From assembly GCA_902790625.1 (NCBI GenBank), contig CADASP010000014.1:22216-86215 (forward strand): a stretch of DNA of 64,000 nt, in the 5' to 3' direction. Below the pieces are notes generated by a model, which did no database searches, was not told where the DNA came from, and saw only the letters and a program-made list of their open reading frames with translations. This DNA comes from an uncultured Prevotellaceae bacterium. GTDB lineage: Bacteria > Bacteroidota > Bacteroidia > Bacteroidales > Bacteroidaceae. The position numbers were made by a program, and so were the translations under genes. Shown here one piece after another: positions 56,071 through 64,000 of the stretch (its first letter is position 1; each line of letters opens with the position of its first letter).

Positions 56071-57822
56071 ATGATGAATACATCTAAAGAGATGAAAGCA
56101 AAACTAACTGCTCCCCCCCTCGGGGGGGCGGGGAGGGGGGCTTGCGTCGCTGGGTTCTTGTCCCTGCTCTTCGCCCTGCAGCTCCGTGCCCAAGACTGTC
56201 CCTCACTGCCATGGACTACCATGCCGTCGCCCAAGCACGAGGTGCGTGCCGTGTGGCTCACCGTGGTGCAGGGCCTCGACTGGCCCCTGCCGGGACGCAC
56301 TCAGGAGCAGCAGAAGCACGACCTGGTGCAGACACTCGACAAGCTGAAGCTGGCTGGCATCAACACGGTGTTGGTGCAGACGCGTGTGCGTGCCACCACC
56401 ATCTACCCCTCGCAATTGGAGCCTTGGGAGGGCGGCTTTAGCGGCAAGCCCGGCGTGGCGCCCAACTACGACCCGCTGCAGCTGTGCATCGACGAGTGCC
56501 ACCGGCGCGGTATGGAGTGCCACGCCTGGGTGGTCACCATGCCCATAGGCAAGTGGAACAAGATTGGGGCACAGCAGTTGCGCAAGAAGCAGCCACAATT
56601 AGTGAAGCGCATCGGCGACGAGGCCTTTATGGACCCCGAGAACCCGCAGACGGCCACCTATCTGGCCAACATCTGTCGCGAGATTACCCATCAATACGAC
56701 ATCGACGGCATCCACCTCGACTATATCCGCTATCCTGAGCAATGGAAGATCAAGGTGAGCCGACAGAAGGGGCGCGAGCACATCACTCGCATAGCGCGTG
56801 CCATCCACGACGCAGTGAAGCAGGAGAAGCCATGGGTGAAGATGTCGTGCTCGCCCATCGGCAAGCACGACGACCTGACGCGCTACCGTGCTGGCGGGTG
56901 GAATGCACGCACGGCCGTGTGCCAGGATGCACAAGAGTGGCTGCGAATGGGGCTGATGGACCAGCTCTATCCCATGATGTATTTTCAGGGCGACAATTTC
57001 TACCCCTTCGCCATCGATTGGCACGAGCGCAGCCATGGGCGCATGGTGGCTGCCGGGCTGGGCATCTACTTCCTCGACCCCCGCGAAGGGCGCTGGACCC
57101 TCGACCAGGTGGAGCGCCAACTCAATGTGGTGCGCCAGATAGGGCTGGGACACTGCTATTTCCGCTCCCGATTCTTCACCGACGACGTGAAGGGTGTCTA
57201 CCAGCTGGGCCAGCGCTTCGACGCCACGCCCGCCCTGGTGCCGCCCATGACGTGGGAGGGGAGGCCCCAGCCCACAGCACCCACCGAGCTGCAGCTGCAG
57301 GGCAACCTGCTGAAGTGGGGTGGGGCCCAGGATCGCAGCGGAGCACCCTACCTGCTCTACAATGTCTATGCCTCGCCCGACTATCCCGTCGACATTTCGC
57401 GCGCCGAGAACCTCATGGCCACACGGCTCATGGCCACACAGCTGTTTGTCGAGCCATCGGGGCTGAACTATGCCGTCACCGCCATGGATCGCTATGGTCA
57501 GGAGAGTGCTGCCGCCCAGCTGTTGCTATATGCTGGCCCCGAGTATCATGCTCCCACCATTGCCCTCACCGATGGCCGACCCGTAGCCCTGCCCGCCGAC
57601 GGTTCGGTGCTCGATGCCGAGTTCGTCATCGTCGAAAATGTGCTGGGCCAGGCCGTGGCCATTCTGCCATACACCCCCACGCTCAATGTGTCGGCACTCC
57701 CCGATGGCCTCTATCAGCTGCGCTCGCTTGGGCGCAAGGGGCGCAACCATCGCATCGGCTTCTTCGCAAAGAAAAGCACCACCCCTGCACCCCCATTGGA
57801 GGGGGAGAACGTCAGCCGATGA
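56071..57822 (+). CDS. GHL10-like (DUF187) secreted glycoside hydrolase
   Basis: 583 residues from ATG 56071 (56089 also possible). The signal region 'AKLTAPPLGGAGRGACVAG' followed by 'FLSLLFALQLRAQ' is unusual: its first half is encoded by a C-rich/G-rich palindrome (56111-56142). The catalytic barrel has the GHL10 opening 'HEVRAVWLTVVQGLDWPLPG', 'GINTVLVQTRVRATTIYPSQ', 'YDIDGIHLDYIRYPEQW' and 'MDQLYPMMYFQGDNFYPF'. C-terminal Ig-like segments follow. The tail 'TPAPPLEGENVSR' is again encoded by a C5/G5 palindrome (57790-57805). Likely an outer-membrane or periplasmic polysaccharide hydrolase; substrate unknown. 27 bases after GH43. Confidence 0.88.
   Translation: MMNTSKEMKAKLTAPPLGGAGRGACVAGFLSLLFALQLRAQDCPSLPWTTMPSPKHEVRAVWLTVVQGLDWPLPGRTQEQQKHDLVQTLDKLKLAGINTVLVQTRVRATTIYPSQLEPWEGGFSGKPGVAPNYDPLQLCIDECHRRGMECHAWVVTMPIGKWNKIGAQQLRKKQPQLVKRIGDEAFMDPENPQTATYLANICREITHQYDIDGIHLDYIRYPEQWKIKVSRQKGREHITRIARAIHDAVKQEKPWVKMSCSPIGKHDDLTRYRAGGWNARTAVCQDAQEWLRMGLMDQLYPMMYFQGDNFYPFAIDWHERSHGRMVAAGLGIYFLDPREGRWTLDQVERQLNVVRQIGLGHCYFRSRFFTDDVKGVYQLGQRFDATPALVPPMTWEGRPQPTAPTELQLQGNLLKWGGAQDRSGAPYLLYNVYASPDYPVDISRAENLMATRLMATQLFVEPSGLNYAVTAMDRYGQESAAAQLLLYAGPEYHAPTIALTDGRPVALPADGSVLDAEFVIVENVLGQAVAILPYTPTLNVSALPDGLYQLRSLGRKGRNHRIGFFAKKSTTPAPPLEGENVSR
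56111..56142. repeat. C-rich/G-rich palindromic insert in a signal-peptide region
   Basis: CTCCCCCCCTCGGGGGGGCG then GGGAGGGGGGCT. It can fold on itself and encodes PPLGGAGRGA. Confidence 0.7.
57790..57805. repeat. C5/G5 palindrome at the 3' end of the GHL10-like gene
   Basis: CCCCC-ATTGGA-GGGGG, encoding most of PPLEG near the C-terminus. Confidence 0.6.
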
Positions 57823-57839
57823 ATGCCCGACAAACAATC

Positions 57840-57920
57840 AACCGTAGGGGCAGACCTTGTGCCTGTCAGCAAAGGGCAAAAGCAATATTCCCCGTTTGCT
57901 GACAGACACAAGGCTTGCAA
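57840..57920. repeat. GTAGGG-type palindromic element, copy 2
   Basis: Starts ACCGTAGGGGCAGACCTTGT like 6671-6753. Arms GACCTTGTGCCTGTCAGCAA and TTTGCTGACAGACACAAGG pair; the right CCCTAC end has decayed. Confidence 0.7.
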
Positions 57921-58004
57921 TTACAATGTTTCTTTTGTTTGTTGAGGGACATCGGGTGATTGCGGATAACCATTTTTCTATATTCATCATCCCTTACAAA
58001 TTTC

Positions 58005-58360
58005 GGTTGGCAGCGGCCGCTGCCATCATTGGCGGCGTTCGCTGCCATCATTGGCAGCGGCCGCTGCCAATCATGTCCCCGCCCCGCCCGCTGCCAACCT
58101 AAAAAGCACGCCCCTTTTCCCTCTGCGGTGCCTCCCGCTCCCTGTTTGTCGTGCGCCGCCTCTCCTGAATGCACCCCATAGATTACGCTTCGCGTCTTTC
58201 AAAAAACACGATAAAACCAAATAAAACATGTTTTTGTTGGTTTTATTTGGTTTTATTTGGTTTTTAAAAAGACCGCTCTGCGGTAGATAACACTGGGAAT
58301 GAATAATACAGCATAGAGGAAAATGAATTTCAAAGGTCGTGCCCTCGCTCAATCGCCATC
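58005..58360. repeat. Long dispersed repeat, copy B (inverted relative to copy A)
   Basis: Same ordered blocks as 6434-7071 on the opposite strand, without the 300-base internal addition. It includes GGTTGGCAGCG element copy 3 (58005-58099; 12-bp perfect ends). Confidence 0.87.
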
Positions 58361-58580
58361 AATTATTATCGTGCTTATTATACCAAATAGAGTTTCCGAG
58401 GCTCTTGGCTTAACGCGAAATAATAGCGAATGCTTTTGCGGTTTCGGGATTTCTCCCCGAACCGAGTGCAAAGGTACTACATTTTTTTGAAATACTATAC
58501 ATTGATGACATAATAGTTTTTTGTCGGGAATCATTTCTGTAAAAAGAGGCCAAAAGGCAGAATGATAAAAAAATGATAAA

Positions 58581-58667
58581 AAAATAACTTGGGACGATTA
58601 TAATAAACGCGAATGCGCCCCGAAGGGGCAATAAGCCCCAACACTTTAATCGTTCCAAGTTATTTTT
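58581..58667 (-). terminator. Large hairpin, probable glgP terminator
   Basis: AATAACTTGGGACGATTA (58583-58600) pairs with TAATCGTTCCAAGTTATT (58647-58664) with one mismatch; an inner GCCCCGAAGGGGC hairpin is nested. A T-rich tract follows on the minus strand. It lies about 80 bases after the glgP stop. Confidence 0.65.
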
Positions 58668-58705
58668 CGAGGTACGGTTGAAAATAGGAGTTAGGAATAT
58701 GTTCC

Positions 58706-58739
58706 AACTCCTAACTCCTAACTCGTAACTCCTAACTCC
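58706..58739. repeat. AACTCCT tandem heptamer array
   Basis: AACTCCT repeated almost five times (one unit AACTCGT), adjacent to the glgP stop codon. An inverted GGAGTTAGGA lies at 58687. Confidence 0.85.
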
Positions 58740-58748
58740 AAGGCAGTC

Positions 58749-61325
58749 TTAGATAATCTGTGGCAGCTCAATCCATCGGACGTAGCAGAAGTCCTGGCGG
58801 TGGGGCAGCATGTTGCTCTTGGGATACATGCGCACGGCCGACCGGTACTCGCCGGCCTGGCGCGGTGCCAGCTCAGCCTCGAAGGTGTAGTTGTTGCCCT
58901 CGCGGCCCACCAGCTTCAGCGGCTCAATGCTGTAGATGCGGTCCTCGCCATTCTTGTCGGTGATGATGTTCACCTTCTCAAGTCCGATGGCATCGTCGAG
59001 TCCCTGCTCGTCGATGACGTAGCGCAGACAGTACTTCACGCCCGTCTCCAGTCCTGTGGAGGCCACGTTCCACTCGCTGCTCACCACGCGGATGGCATCC
59101 CAGCGCTCGGATACGGTCTCCTTCCACTGGGCGATGTCCTTGGCCTGGCGATAGCCGTCGCGTGCTATCTGCTTGAAGCGGTGTGCCTCTTTCTCGTAGA
59201 ACTTCGAGTAGTAGTCGTCGAGCTGGCGCTTCATGGTGTAGTGGGGTGCAATCTGTGCGATGCTGTTCTTCACCACTTTGATCCATCCCTCGCTGATGCC
59301 CTTCTTGTTCTTCTTATAGTAGAGGGGCACAATCTCGTTCTCAAGGAGCGAGTAGATGGTGGCAGCGTCGAGCTGGTCTTGGTAACCCTGGTTGTCGTAG
59401 GTGCGCTTTTCGGTGAGTGCCCATCCGGCGCCCTCGCGGTAGCCTTCGAGCCACCAGCCGTCTTTCACGCTCAGGTTCACCACGCCGTTCATCTCGGCTT
59501 TCTCGCCCGATGTGCCCGAAGCCTCGAGGGGTCGGGTGGGGGTGTTCATCCAGATGTCGACACCGCTCACGAGTCGGCGAGCCAGCAGGAAGTCGTAGTC
59601 CTCGAGGAAGATGATCTTGCCCAGGAACTCAGGGCGCTGGCTGATTTCGTAGATGCGCTTGATGAGTCCCTGTCCGGCTCCGTCGGCGGGGTGTGCCTTT
59701 CCTGCGAAGAGGAACTGCACGGGGCGCTCGGGGTTGTTGACAATCTTGGCGAGACGGTCGAGGTCGGTGAAGAGCAGGTGTGCGCGCTTGTAGGTGGCGA
59801 AGCGGCGGCAGAAGCCGATGATGAGGGCGTTGGGGGTGATGCGCTCGAGCAGGCTGAGCACGCGCGAGGGGTCGCCTTGGTTGCGCAGCCAGGTGTCGCG
59901 GAACTGCTCCTTGATGTAGTCGACGAGCTTCTGCTTCAGTGCCATGCGGGTGGCCCAAATCTCTTCGTCGGGCACGTTGTAGATGGCTTCCCAGATGCTC
60001 TGGTTCGACTGGTCGAACATGAAATTCTCTGAGAAGTACTTGGCGTAGAGCTTGCGCCACTCGGTGGCCGACCAGGTGGGGAAGTGCACGCCATTGGTGA
60101 CGTAGCCCACGTGGTTCTCTTCGGGGAAGTAGCCTGCCCAGATGTTGGCAAACATCTTCTGGCTCACCCATCCGTGCAGCTTCGACACGCCGTTGACCTC
60201 TTGGCAGGTGTTGCAGGCGAAGGTGCTCATGCAGAACTTCTCGCCGTGGTCGTCGGGGTTGGTGCGTCCCATGCCGATGAACTCGTCCCAGCTGATGCCC
60301 AGTCGCTGTGGGTAGCCACCCATATACTTGCCGAAGAGGCCCTCGTCGAAGTAGTCGTGGCCGGCAGGGACGGGTGTGTGGACGGTGTAGAGTGCGCTGG
60401 CGCGCACCAGCTCCATTGCTTGGTTGAACGTCAGGTGCTCGTCCTCAATGTAGTCGCACAGGCGCTGCAGGTTGCACAGGGCGGCATGGCCCTCGTTGCA
60501 GTGGTAGATGTCTTTCTTGATGCCCAGCTTCTTCAGGGTGAGCACGCCGCCGATGCCGAGCAGAATCTCCTGCTTCAGGCGGTTCTCCCAGTCGCCGCCG
60601 TAGAGGCTGTGGGTGATGGGCTTGTCGAACTCGGAGTTCATCTCGTTGTCGGTGTCGAGGAGGTAGAGCTTGATGCGCCCCACGTTCACGCGCCACACGT
60701 AGGCGTGTACCATATAGTTCATATAGGGCACATCAACCACGAGTGGCTGCCCGTTCTCGTCGAGCTGGCGCACGATGGGCAGGTGTGTGAAGTTCTGGGC
60801 CTCGTACTTGGCAATCTGCTGTCCGTCCATAGAGAGGCTCTGGGTGAAGTATCCGAAGCGATAGAGGAATCCCACGGCGCACATGTCGACGTTCGAGTCG
60901 CTGGCCTCCTTGAGGTAGTCGCCGGCGAGCATGCCCAGACCTCCGCTGTAGATTTTCAGCGCCGAGTGCATGCCATACTCCATAGAGAAATAGGCCACGG
61001 AGGGGCGCTTCTTGTCGGGCTCCACGTCCATGTAGGCACGGAACAGCTCGTAGACGTTCTTGAGGCGCTTCATCAGCGCCTTGTCTTTCACTATGGCCTC
61101 CTTGCGTGTCAGGCTCAGGCGTTCGAGCAGCAGCACGGGGTTGTGCTTCACGTCGTGGTACACTTCGGGGTCGAGGTCGCGGAAGAGGTCGCGGGCTTCG
61201 TAGTTCCACACCCACCACAGGTTGTGGGCAATCTCGTCGAGGCACTTCAGCTCCTGGGGAAGGCTCGATTTCACGGTCAGCTCCTTCCACTGGGGAGCGT
61301 TGGCGTAGTCAGCTTTGATTTTCAT
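58749..61325 (-). CDS. glgP: Alpha-glucan (glycogen) phosphorylase
   Basis: 858 residues from ATG 61325; the upstream in-frame region overlaps the promoter. GT35 enzyme releasing glucose-1-phosphate from glycogen or maltodextrin in the cytoplasm. It begins with the DUF3417-like segment ('[20 protein letters not shown]') of the short bacterial phosphorylases. '[20 protein letters not shown]', '[14 protein letters not shown]', 'FHLNEGH'-equivalent '[15 protein letters not shown]' and the pyridoxal-phosphate lysine motif '[20 protein letters not shown]' are all present. No glycogen synthase lies beside it. Probable terminator 58581-58667; -7 element TACCTTTG at 61364-61371. Confidence 0.95.
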   Translation of the reverse strand: MKIKADYANAPQWKELTVKSSLPQELKCLDEIAHNLWWVWNYEARDLFRDLDPEVYHDVKHNPVLLLERLSLTRKEAIVKDKALMKRLKNVYELFRAYMDVEPDKKRPSVAYFSMEYGMHSALKIYSGGLGMLAGDYLKEASDSNVDMCAVGFLYRFGYFTQSLSMDGQQIAKYEAQNFTHLPIVRQLDENGQPLVVDVPYMNYMVHAYVWRVNVGRIKLYLLDTDNEMNSEFDKPITHSLYGGDWENRLKQEILLGIGGVLTLKKLGIKKDIYHCNEGHAALCNLQRLCDYIEDEHLTFNQAMELVRASALYTVHTPVPAGHDYFDEGLFGKYMGGYPQRLGISWDEFIGMGRTNPDDHGEKFCMSTFACNTCQEVNGVSKLHGWVSQKMFANIWAGYFPEENHVGYVTNGVHFPTWSATEWRKLYAKYFSENFMFDQSNQSIWEAIYNVPDEEIWATRMALKQKLVDYIKEQFRDTWLRNQGDPSRVLSLLERITPNALIIGFCRRFATYKRAHLLFTDLDRLAKIVNNPERPVQFLFAGKAHPADGAGQGLIKRIYEISQRPEFLGKIIFLEDYDFLLARRLVSGVDIWMNTPTRPLEASGTSGEKAEMNGVVNLSVKDGWWLEGYREGAGWALTEKRTYDNQGYQDQLDAATIYSLLENEIVPLYYKKNKKGISEGWIKVVKNSIAQIAPHYTMKRQLDDYYSKFYEKEAHRFKQIARDGYRQAKDIAQWKETVSERWDAIRVVSSEWNVASTGLETGVKYCLRYVIDEQGLDDAIGLEKVNIITDKNGEDRIYSIEPLKLVGREGNNYTFEAELAPRQAGEYRSAVRMYPKSNMLPHRQDFCYVRWIELPQII

Positions 61326-61363
61326 ATATGTACTTTTTACCTTAAAAGGTTGATTTTCGGATG

Positions 61364-61371
61364 CAAAGGTA
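61364..61371 (-). promoter_or_regulatory. Promoter -7 element of glgP
   Basis: Minus-strand TACCTTTG, 38 bases upstream of ATG 61325. Confidence 0.55.
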
Positions 61372-61657
61372 GTGATTATTTCGCTAAAAAAAGAAAAAAA
61401 AGGCAATTAATTGTTACGCACCAGCCAAAAGTTGACCTAAGTTTGCCATTGGCGGCGAGCATCAAGGTGTGGCAGCACAAGTTTTATCAGAACTGTGGCC
61501 ATTTCCCGTCGACACACTACCCGAATCACGGAATCTCCTGCCATTTTTACCGATGATGACATGAGTTTCGGATATACTTCGACCTGTGTAGTTGATAATT
61601 GGTTTCCGTCAGGGACCATCCCACGAAAAACGGCAGAAATTGACAAAATTACTCGAT

Positions 61658-61999
61658 ATGGGCAAGAAACAGACTTCACAAATCCGCGAGTCAGCGAGAG
61701 CCATGAGAACTTGTTCTCGGATGGCCGAGCGAGAGCGGATTATCCAAATTCCCAACATCCTTCTGTCCGTGAAGGAGGGAGGAGTCCGCGAGACTACCGA
61801 GTGTCTCGTGGAGGGTACCCCGTTGCCATCTCTGTCAGCTCAAAGATGGTGCGATTGCTTATTGCCTCTGGCAGACTGAAAGCCGTCAATCTCGGCAAGC
61901 GGATGACACGCATAAGCTTACAGGAACTTACAGACTTTGCCCAAGGGCAAGGTTGTAATGTCGTGCTACCTTCTTCTTCCCTTTCTTTTAATAATAACA
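61658..61999 (+). pseudogene. Frameshifted excisionase-like helix-turn-helix gene
   Basis: From ATG 61658 one frame encodes 'MGKKQTSQIRESARAMRTC', 'ERERIIQIPNILLSVKE', which looks like the start of the helix-turn-helix (excisionase-type) proteins of Bacteroidales elements. It then loses similarity, and the next frame continues with 'AISVSSKMVRLLIASGRLKA', 'VNLGKRMTRISLQELTDFAQ', the rest of that domain. The shift falls around 61765-61830. The 3' limit is approximate. The region 61326-61657 before it shows no gene. It is probably the remnant of an integrated element. A programmed shift is possible but no slippery site was seen. Confidence 0.6.
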
Positions 62000-62023
62000 A
62001 AAGGGAAAAAAAGAAGAGTTTAA

Positions 62024-63490
62024 CTACTGCCAAGCCAGAAACGGGCAGCATAAATAAGACTGCCAAGTGCCGCATGACACCTGCCAGTGAGAAAGCCCCT
62101 TCTCGGCTCTCTGCATCTCCGCATCTGAGGGATATTTCTTCGACACAGCATTGGCCTTTCTGTTCAATGACTTTGATTTATCATTTAGTTCGGCCATCTT
62201 CCTGTCATATTCGGCTTTTGTTATTTGGCGGTAGGCATATAGCCTATGCAATACTTCCATTTCATAACCAATACTACCTACTCCAAGCATCATGCCCATT
62301 GCATCTTTTTCAAATCCTGGTTCGGTATTTATTCCAAGTTTCTCATTTATCAGATAGTATGCCCACCTTCGAACACCTTCACTTTCAGAATTGATATTAT
62401 AGGCATTATGCTTAAAATCATAAAGCATTGTTGCTCCTTTCATCTTTTCTCCATCTTCATAGGCGACATAACTATAGTTTACGGCAACACCTATCAACTT
62501 TCCGTCTTTGTCTACTGCATAAGGATGATGGTCTTGATAGTGAAATCTGTAATCAGGATATTCTGCTGACTTGTAATAATCCTCTTCCTTTGGGAAAGTC
62601 GTTACGATATGTTCCAAGCCTCCCTTTCTTTCAATGTCCAGTAGCCATTCCCATTCTTCTGCTCCGATACCTTCGTACCAAGGGTTGAAAACGGTCACAG
62701 GCTCGTCGGACAAGAGCGGATTCTTGATAGTTATGTCTATTTTCTTTTGCAGTAATCTTTCCGTATAATTGGCATAATTATAAGCCACATCTTCATGCCT
62801 TTCAATAGGACTGGGTATGCCAAGAGCGCTTCCCATTTCCCTGCCATCGCCAGTGTATCCATCTCTTGCTATAGTCGATGTCAAGATTTGCCCTCTATCG
62901 GTTAAGTTTAAGAATCTTTGTAGTTCAGCCGCTTCTTCGTCCAGTTTCTTCATGTATATAGGGATGGCATTCATGCAGTTCTTTCCGACTTTCATCTTCT
63001 CCCTTTCCTTATCGCCCCAAGGGCCGCCATGCCTTTTCATCAAGTCGTTAAACACGAAAATTTGTTTTCCGTCTGTAAGTTTCTCTCCCTTCAGGCCTTT
63101 GATGGCTTCAACCTGAGACATTACAGCCTGCACAACTTTTAATCGATACTCTGCATATTGTCTTTTCGCATCAACCTTGCGCTGATTAGCCGTAGTGTCC
63201 TCAACCTCCACATTCTTGATAGTAAGCGTTGGATATATTGCCATTCTATTACTAAACCTATAATGGTCTTTAGGGTAATTGGGAATAGAAGTGGGAATTG
63301 TTACATCGCCAGCAGAGACACCACCAACTGCTGCTACTTTTGCTTCGTCAACAGGATAAAACGTAACGGTAGAATCCTTTATGATTAAAGCGCTTTCATA
63401 ATACTCCCGTCCATTATATTCAATGAATTTTTGGGCGAAACAGGTCTGAATACAAACAAACAGACAAACAACAGAAAGAATCTTTTTCAT
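62024..63490 (-). CDS. Secreted protein of unknown function
   Basis: 488 residues from ATG 63490 (63496 also possible). Signal peptide MKKILSVVCLFVCIQTCFA, cleaved before Q. 'YNGREYYESALIIKDSTVTF' at the N-terminus looks like a small beta domain; the rest is helical and charged, with no motif I recognise. The last 25 residues ('LSHWQVSCGTWQSYLCCPFL') are out of character (Trp/Cys-rich after a Lys-rich helix) and run into the broken excisionase region, suggesting the original 3' end was replaced. The gene is AT-rich compared with glgP. It overlaps the next upstream gene by 4 bases. Confidence 0.72.
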   Translation of the reverse strand: MKKILSVVCLFVCIQTCFAQKFIEYNGREYYESALIIKDSTVTFYPVDEAKVAAVGGVSAGDVTIPTSIPNYPKDHYRFSNRMAIYPTLTIKNVEVEDTTANQRKVDAKRQYAEYRLKVVQAVMSQVEAIKGLKGEKLTDGKQIFVFNDLMKRHGGPWGDKEREKMKVGKNCMNAIPIYMKKLDEEAAELQRFLNLTDRGQILTSTIARDGYTGDGREMGSALGIPSPIERHEDVAYNYANYTERLLQKKIDITIKNPLLSDEPVTVFNPWYEGIGAEEWEWLLDIERKGGLEHIVTTFPKEEDYYKSAEYPDYRFHYQDHHPYAVDKDGKLIGVAVNYSYVAYEDGEKMKGATMLYDFKHNAYNINSESEGVRRWAYYLINEKLGINTEPGFEKDAMGMMLGVGSIGYEMEVLHRLYAYRQITKAEYDRKMAELNDKSKSLNRKANAVSKKYPSDAEMQRAEKGLSHWQVSCGTWQSYLCCPFLAWQ

Positions 63491-63939
63491 AAGCACTGCT
63501 TTATAATAGAGTCAATATACAATCCGCGACTGATTTTTCTCTGATTAGGATGATAGACATCAAGCAACTTCATCCCGTCTTTTTCGTATACATGAATAAC
63601 GTCATCGTCTCGATAAATAGGTTCAGTATCCAAACCAATCAAATCATTCTTGAACAATTCAAATGTATAGCCAAAGATGATGATTTGTGGCTTGTACATT
63701 TTGATTTGTTCCAGCAGAATGTCCCGCCAGTTTGTATATGCCCACCATATCTTCTCACTATCACTTTGGGTATATCCCGGCATCTTGCTCACATTGATAT
63801 ACGCGATTTTTTTTAGAACTTCTGCCATGCTTGTATCGTCACGAATCCAGTCCATGTCTTTCCATAGGCAGCGATTGATGATGCCGTATGAGACATAGAT
63901 TATCTCCGTATGGTGAAGAGTTCCCGAAGCCTTGGCCAC
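63487..63939 (-). CDS. Uracil-DNA-glycosylase-superfamily-like protein, start uncertain
   Basis: 150 residues if it starts at GTG 63939; the frame stays open to 63988 without an ATG, so the true start may lie in a shifted frame or be lost. 'KKIAYINVSKMPG' and 'QIKMYKPQIIIFGYTFELF', then 'LLDVYHPNQR' resemble the two active-site loops of the UDG superfamily (a hydrophobic strand plus a HP[SN] loop). The 3' end overlaps the secreted protein gene by 4 bases (ATGA-type), suggesting one transcript. The N-terminal catalytic loop is not identifiable. A plus-strand TACCTTTG at 63955-63962 could drive a gene leaving the window on the right. Confidence 0.55.
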   Translation of the reverse strand: MAKASGTLHHTEIIYVSYGIINRCLWKDMDWIRDDTSMAEVLKKIAYINVSKMPGYTQSDSEKIWWAYTNWRDILLEQIKMYKPQIIIFGYTFELFKNDLIGLDTEPIYRDDDVIHVYEKDGMKLLDVYHPNQRKISRGLYIDSIIKQCL

Positions 63940-64000
63940 GTCAAAATTTCTTAGTACCTTTGCAGGCGATATGAAATTAGACGTATGCTATTAAACCAGT

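Larger units (their letters stand above)
57823..58748. other. 0.9-kb repeat-rich intergenic region
   Basis: Contains a GTAGGG-type palindrome (57840-57920), the long repeat copy B (58005-58360), a minus-strand TACCTTTG (58469-58476) without a gene behind it, a large hairpin (58581-58667) and an AACTCCT heptamer array (58706-58739). No coding frame is convincing. Confidence 0.7.

Noticed and set aside
63971..64000. Start of a plus-strand gene at the right edge
   Set aside because: The ATG at 63971 meets a stop after seven codons; an ATG at 63984 has too little sequence left to judge.

Overview
The window reads as chromosomal DNA of a Bacteroidales bacterium, most likely Prevotella or a close relative. 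Reasons: two SusC/SusD outer-membrane pairs; BspA-like leucine-rich-repeat surface proteins; C-terminal tails of the form 'YxLxGRRV...GLYIL' typical of Prevotella secreted proteins; promoters of the Bacteroidota type (TAnnTTTG about 20 bases after TTTG) before many genes; and almost no Shine-Dalgarno signal. Core genes are GC-rich at third codon positions. The stretches near 1-6000, 26300-27500, 30900-32800 and 61400-64000 are visibly more AT-rich.

Layout. 1-5841 (minus): two paralogous BspA-like proteins, the second ending in a cohesin-like and a dockerin-like module and the first cut by the window edge, then a beta-helix carbohydrate-binding surface protein. 5842-7154: intergenic, packed with repeats. 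7235-24964 (minus): a seven-gene outer-membrane operon, lipoprotein-SusC-SusD-lipoprotein-lipoprotein-SusC-SusD, where all three extra lipoproteins carry fasciclin-like domains and no glycosidase is present. 25330-27468 (minus): a BspA-like protein and a 55-residue acidic peptide gene that falls below usual ORF cut-offs. 27991-33318: an accessory island with a primase/ATPase-like protein, an array of GTTCAC sites, an unrecognised 406-residue protein and an HU-like protein. 33485-42675: housekeeping and secreted genes (ABC-F, galE, ispE, a dolichol-phosphate-mannose-synthase-like glycosyltransferase, a putative secreted metallopeptidase, an AlaX-like editing protein, an LRR lipoprotein), interrupted by a DUF559 nuclease gene lying between 31-bp inverted repeats. 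42930-57822: a BaiN-like flavoprotein, GH3, tsaD, pncC, tRNA-Thr, tRNA-Gly, dnaB, an S41 protease, then a tightly packed group (lipoprotein, ATP-grasp-like protein, GH43) followed by a GHL10-like hydrolase. 57823-64000: a repeat-rich gap, glycogen phosphorylase, a broken excisionase-like gene and two unrecognised or edge genes.

The most distinctive theme is repeat invasion. At least six families of small repeats lie between genes: 9-mer tandem arrays, ATTCTTC and CTCAACT-type 7-mers, a six-copy palindromic CTGACAGCTGACAG element, GGTTGGCAGCG multi-hairpins, GTAGGG palindromes, and C5/G5 palindromes. Several have entered reading frames, forming signal peptides, C-termini or, in tsaD, an internal insert. 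The DUF559 gene flanked by inverted C5/G5 palindromes is the best candidate for an undescribed mobile or repeat-propagating unit; the GTTCAC array beside the primase-like gene is the best candidate for a control or replication site.
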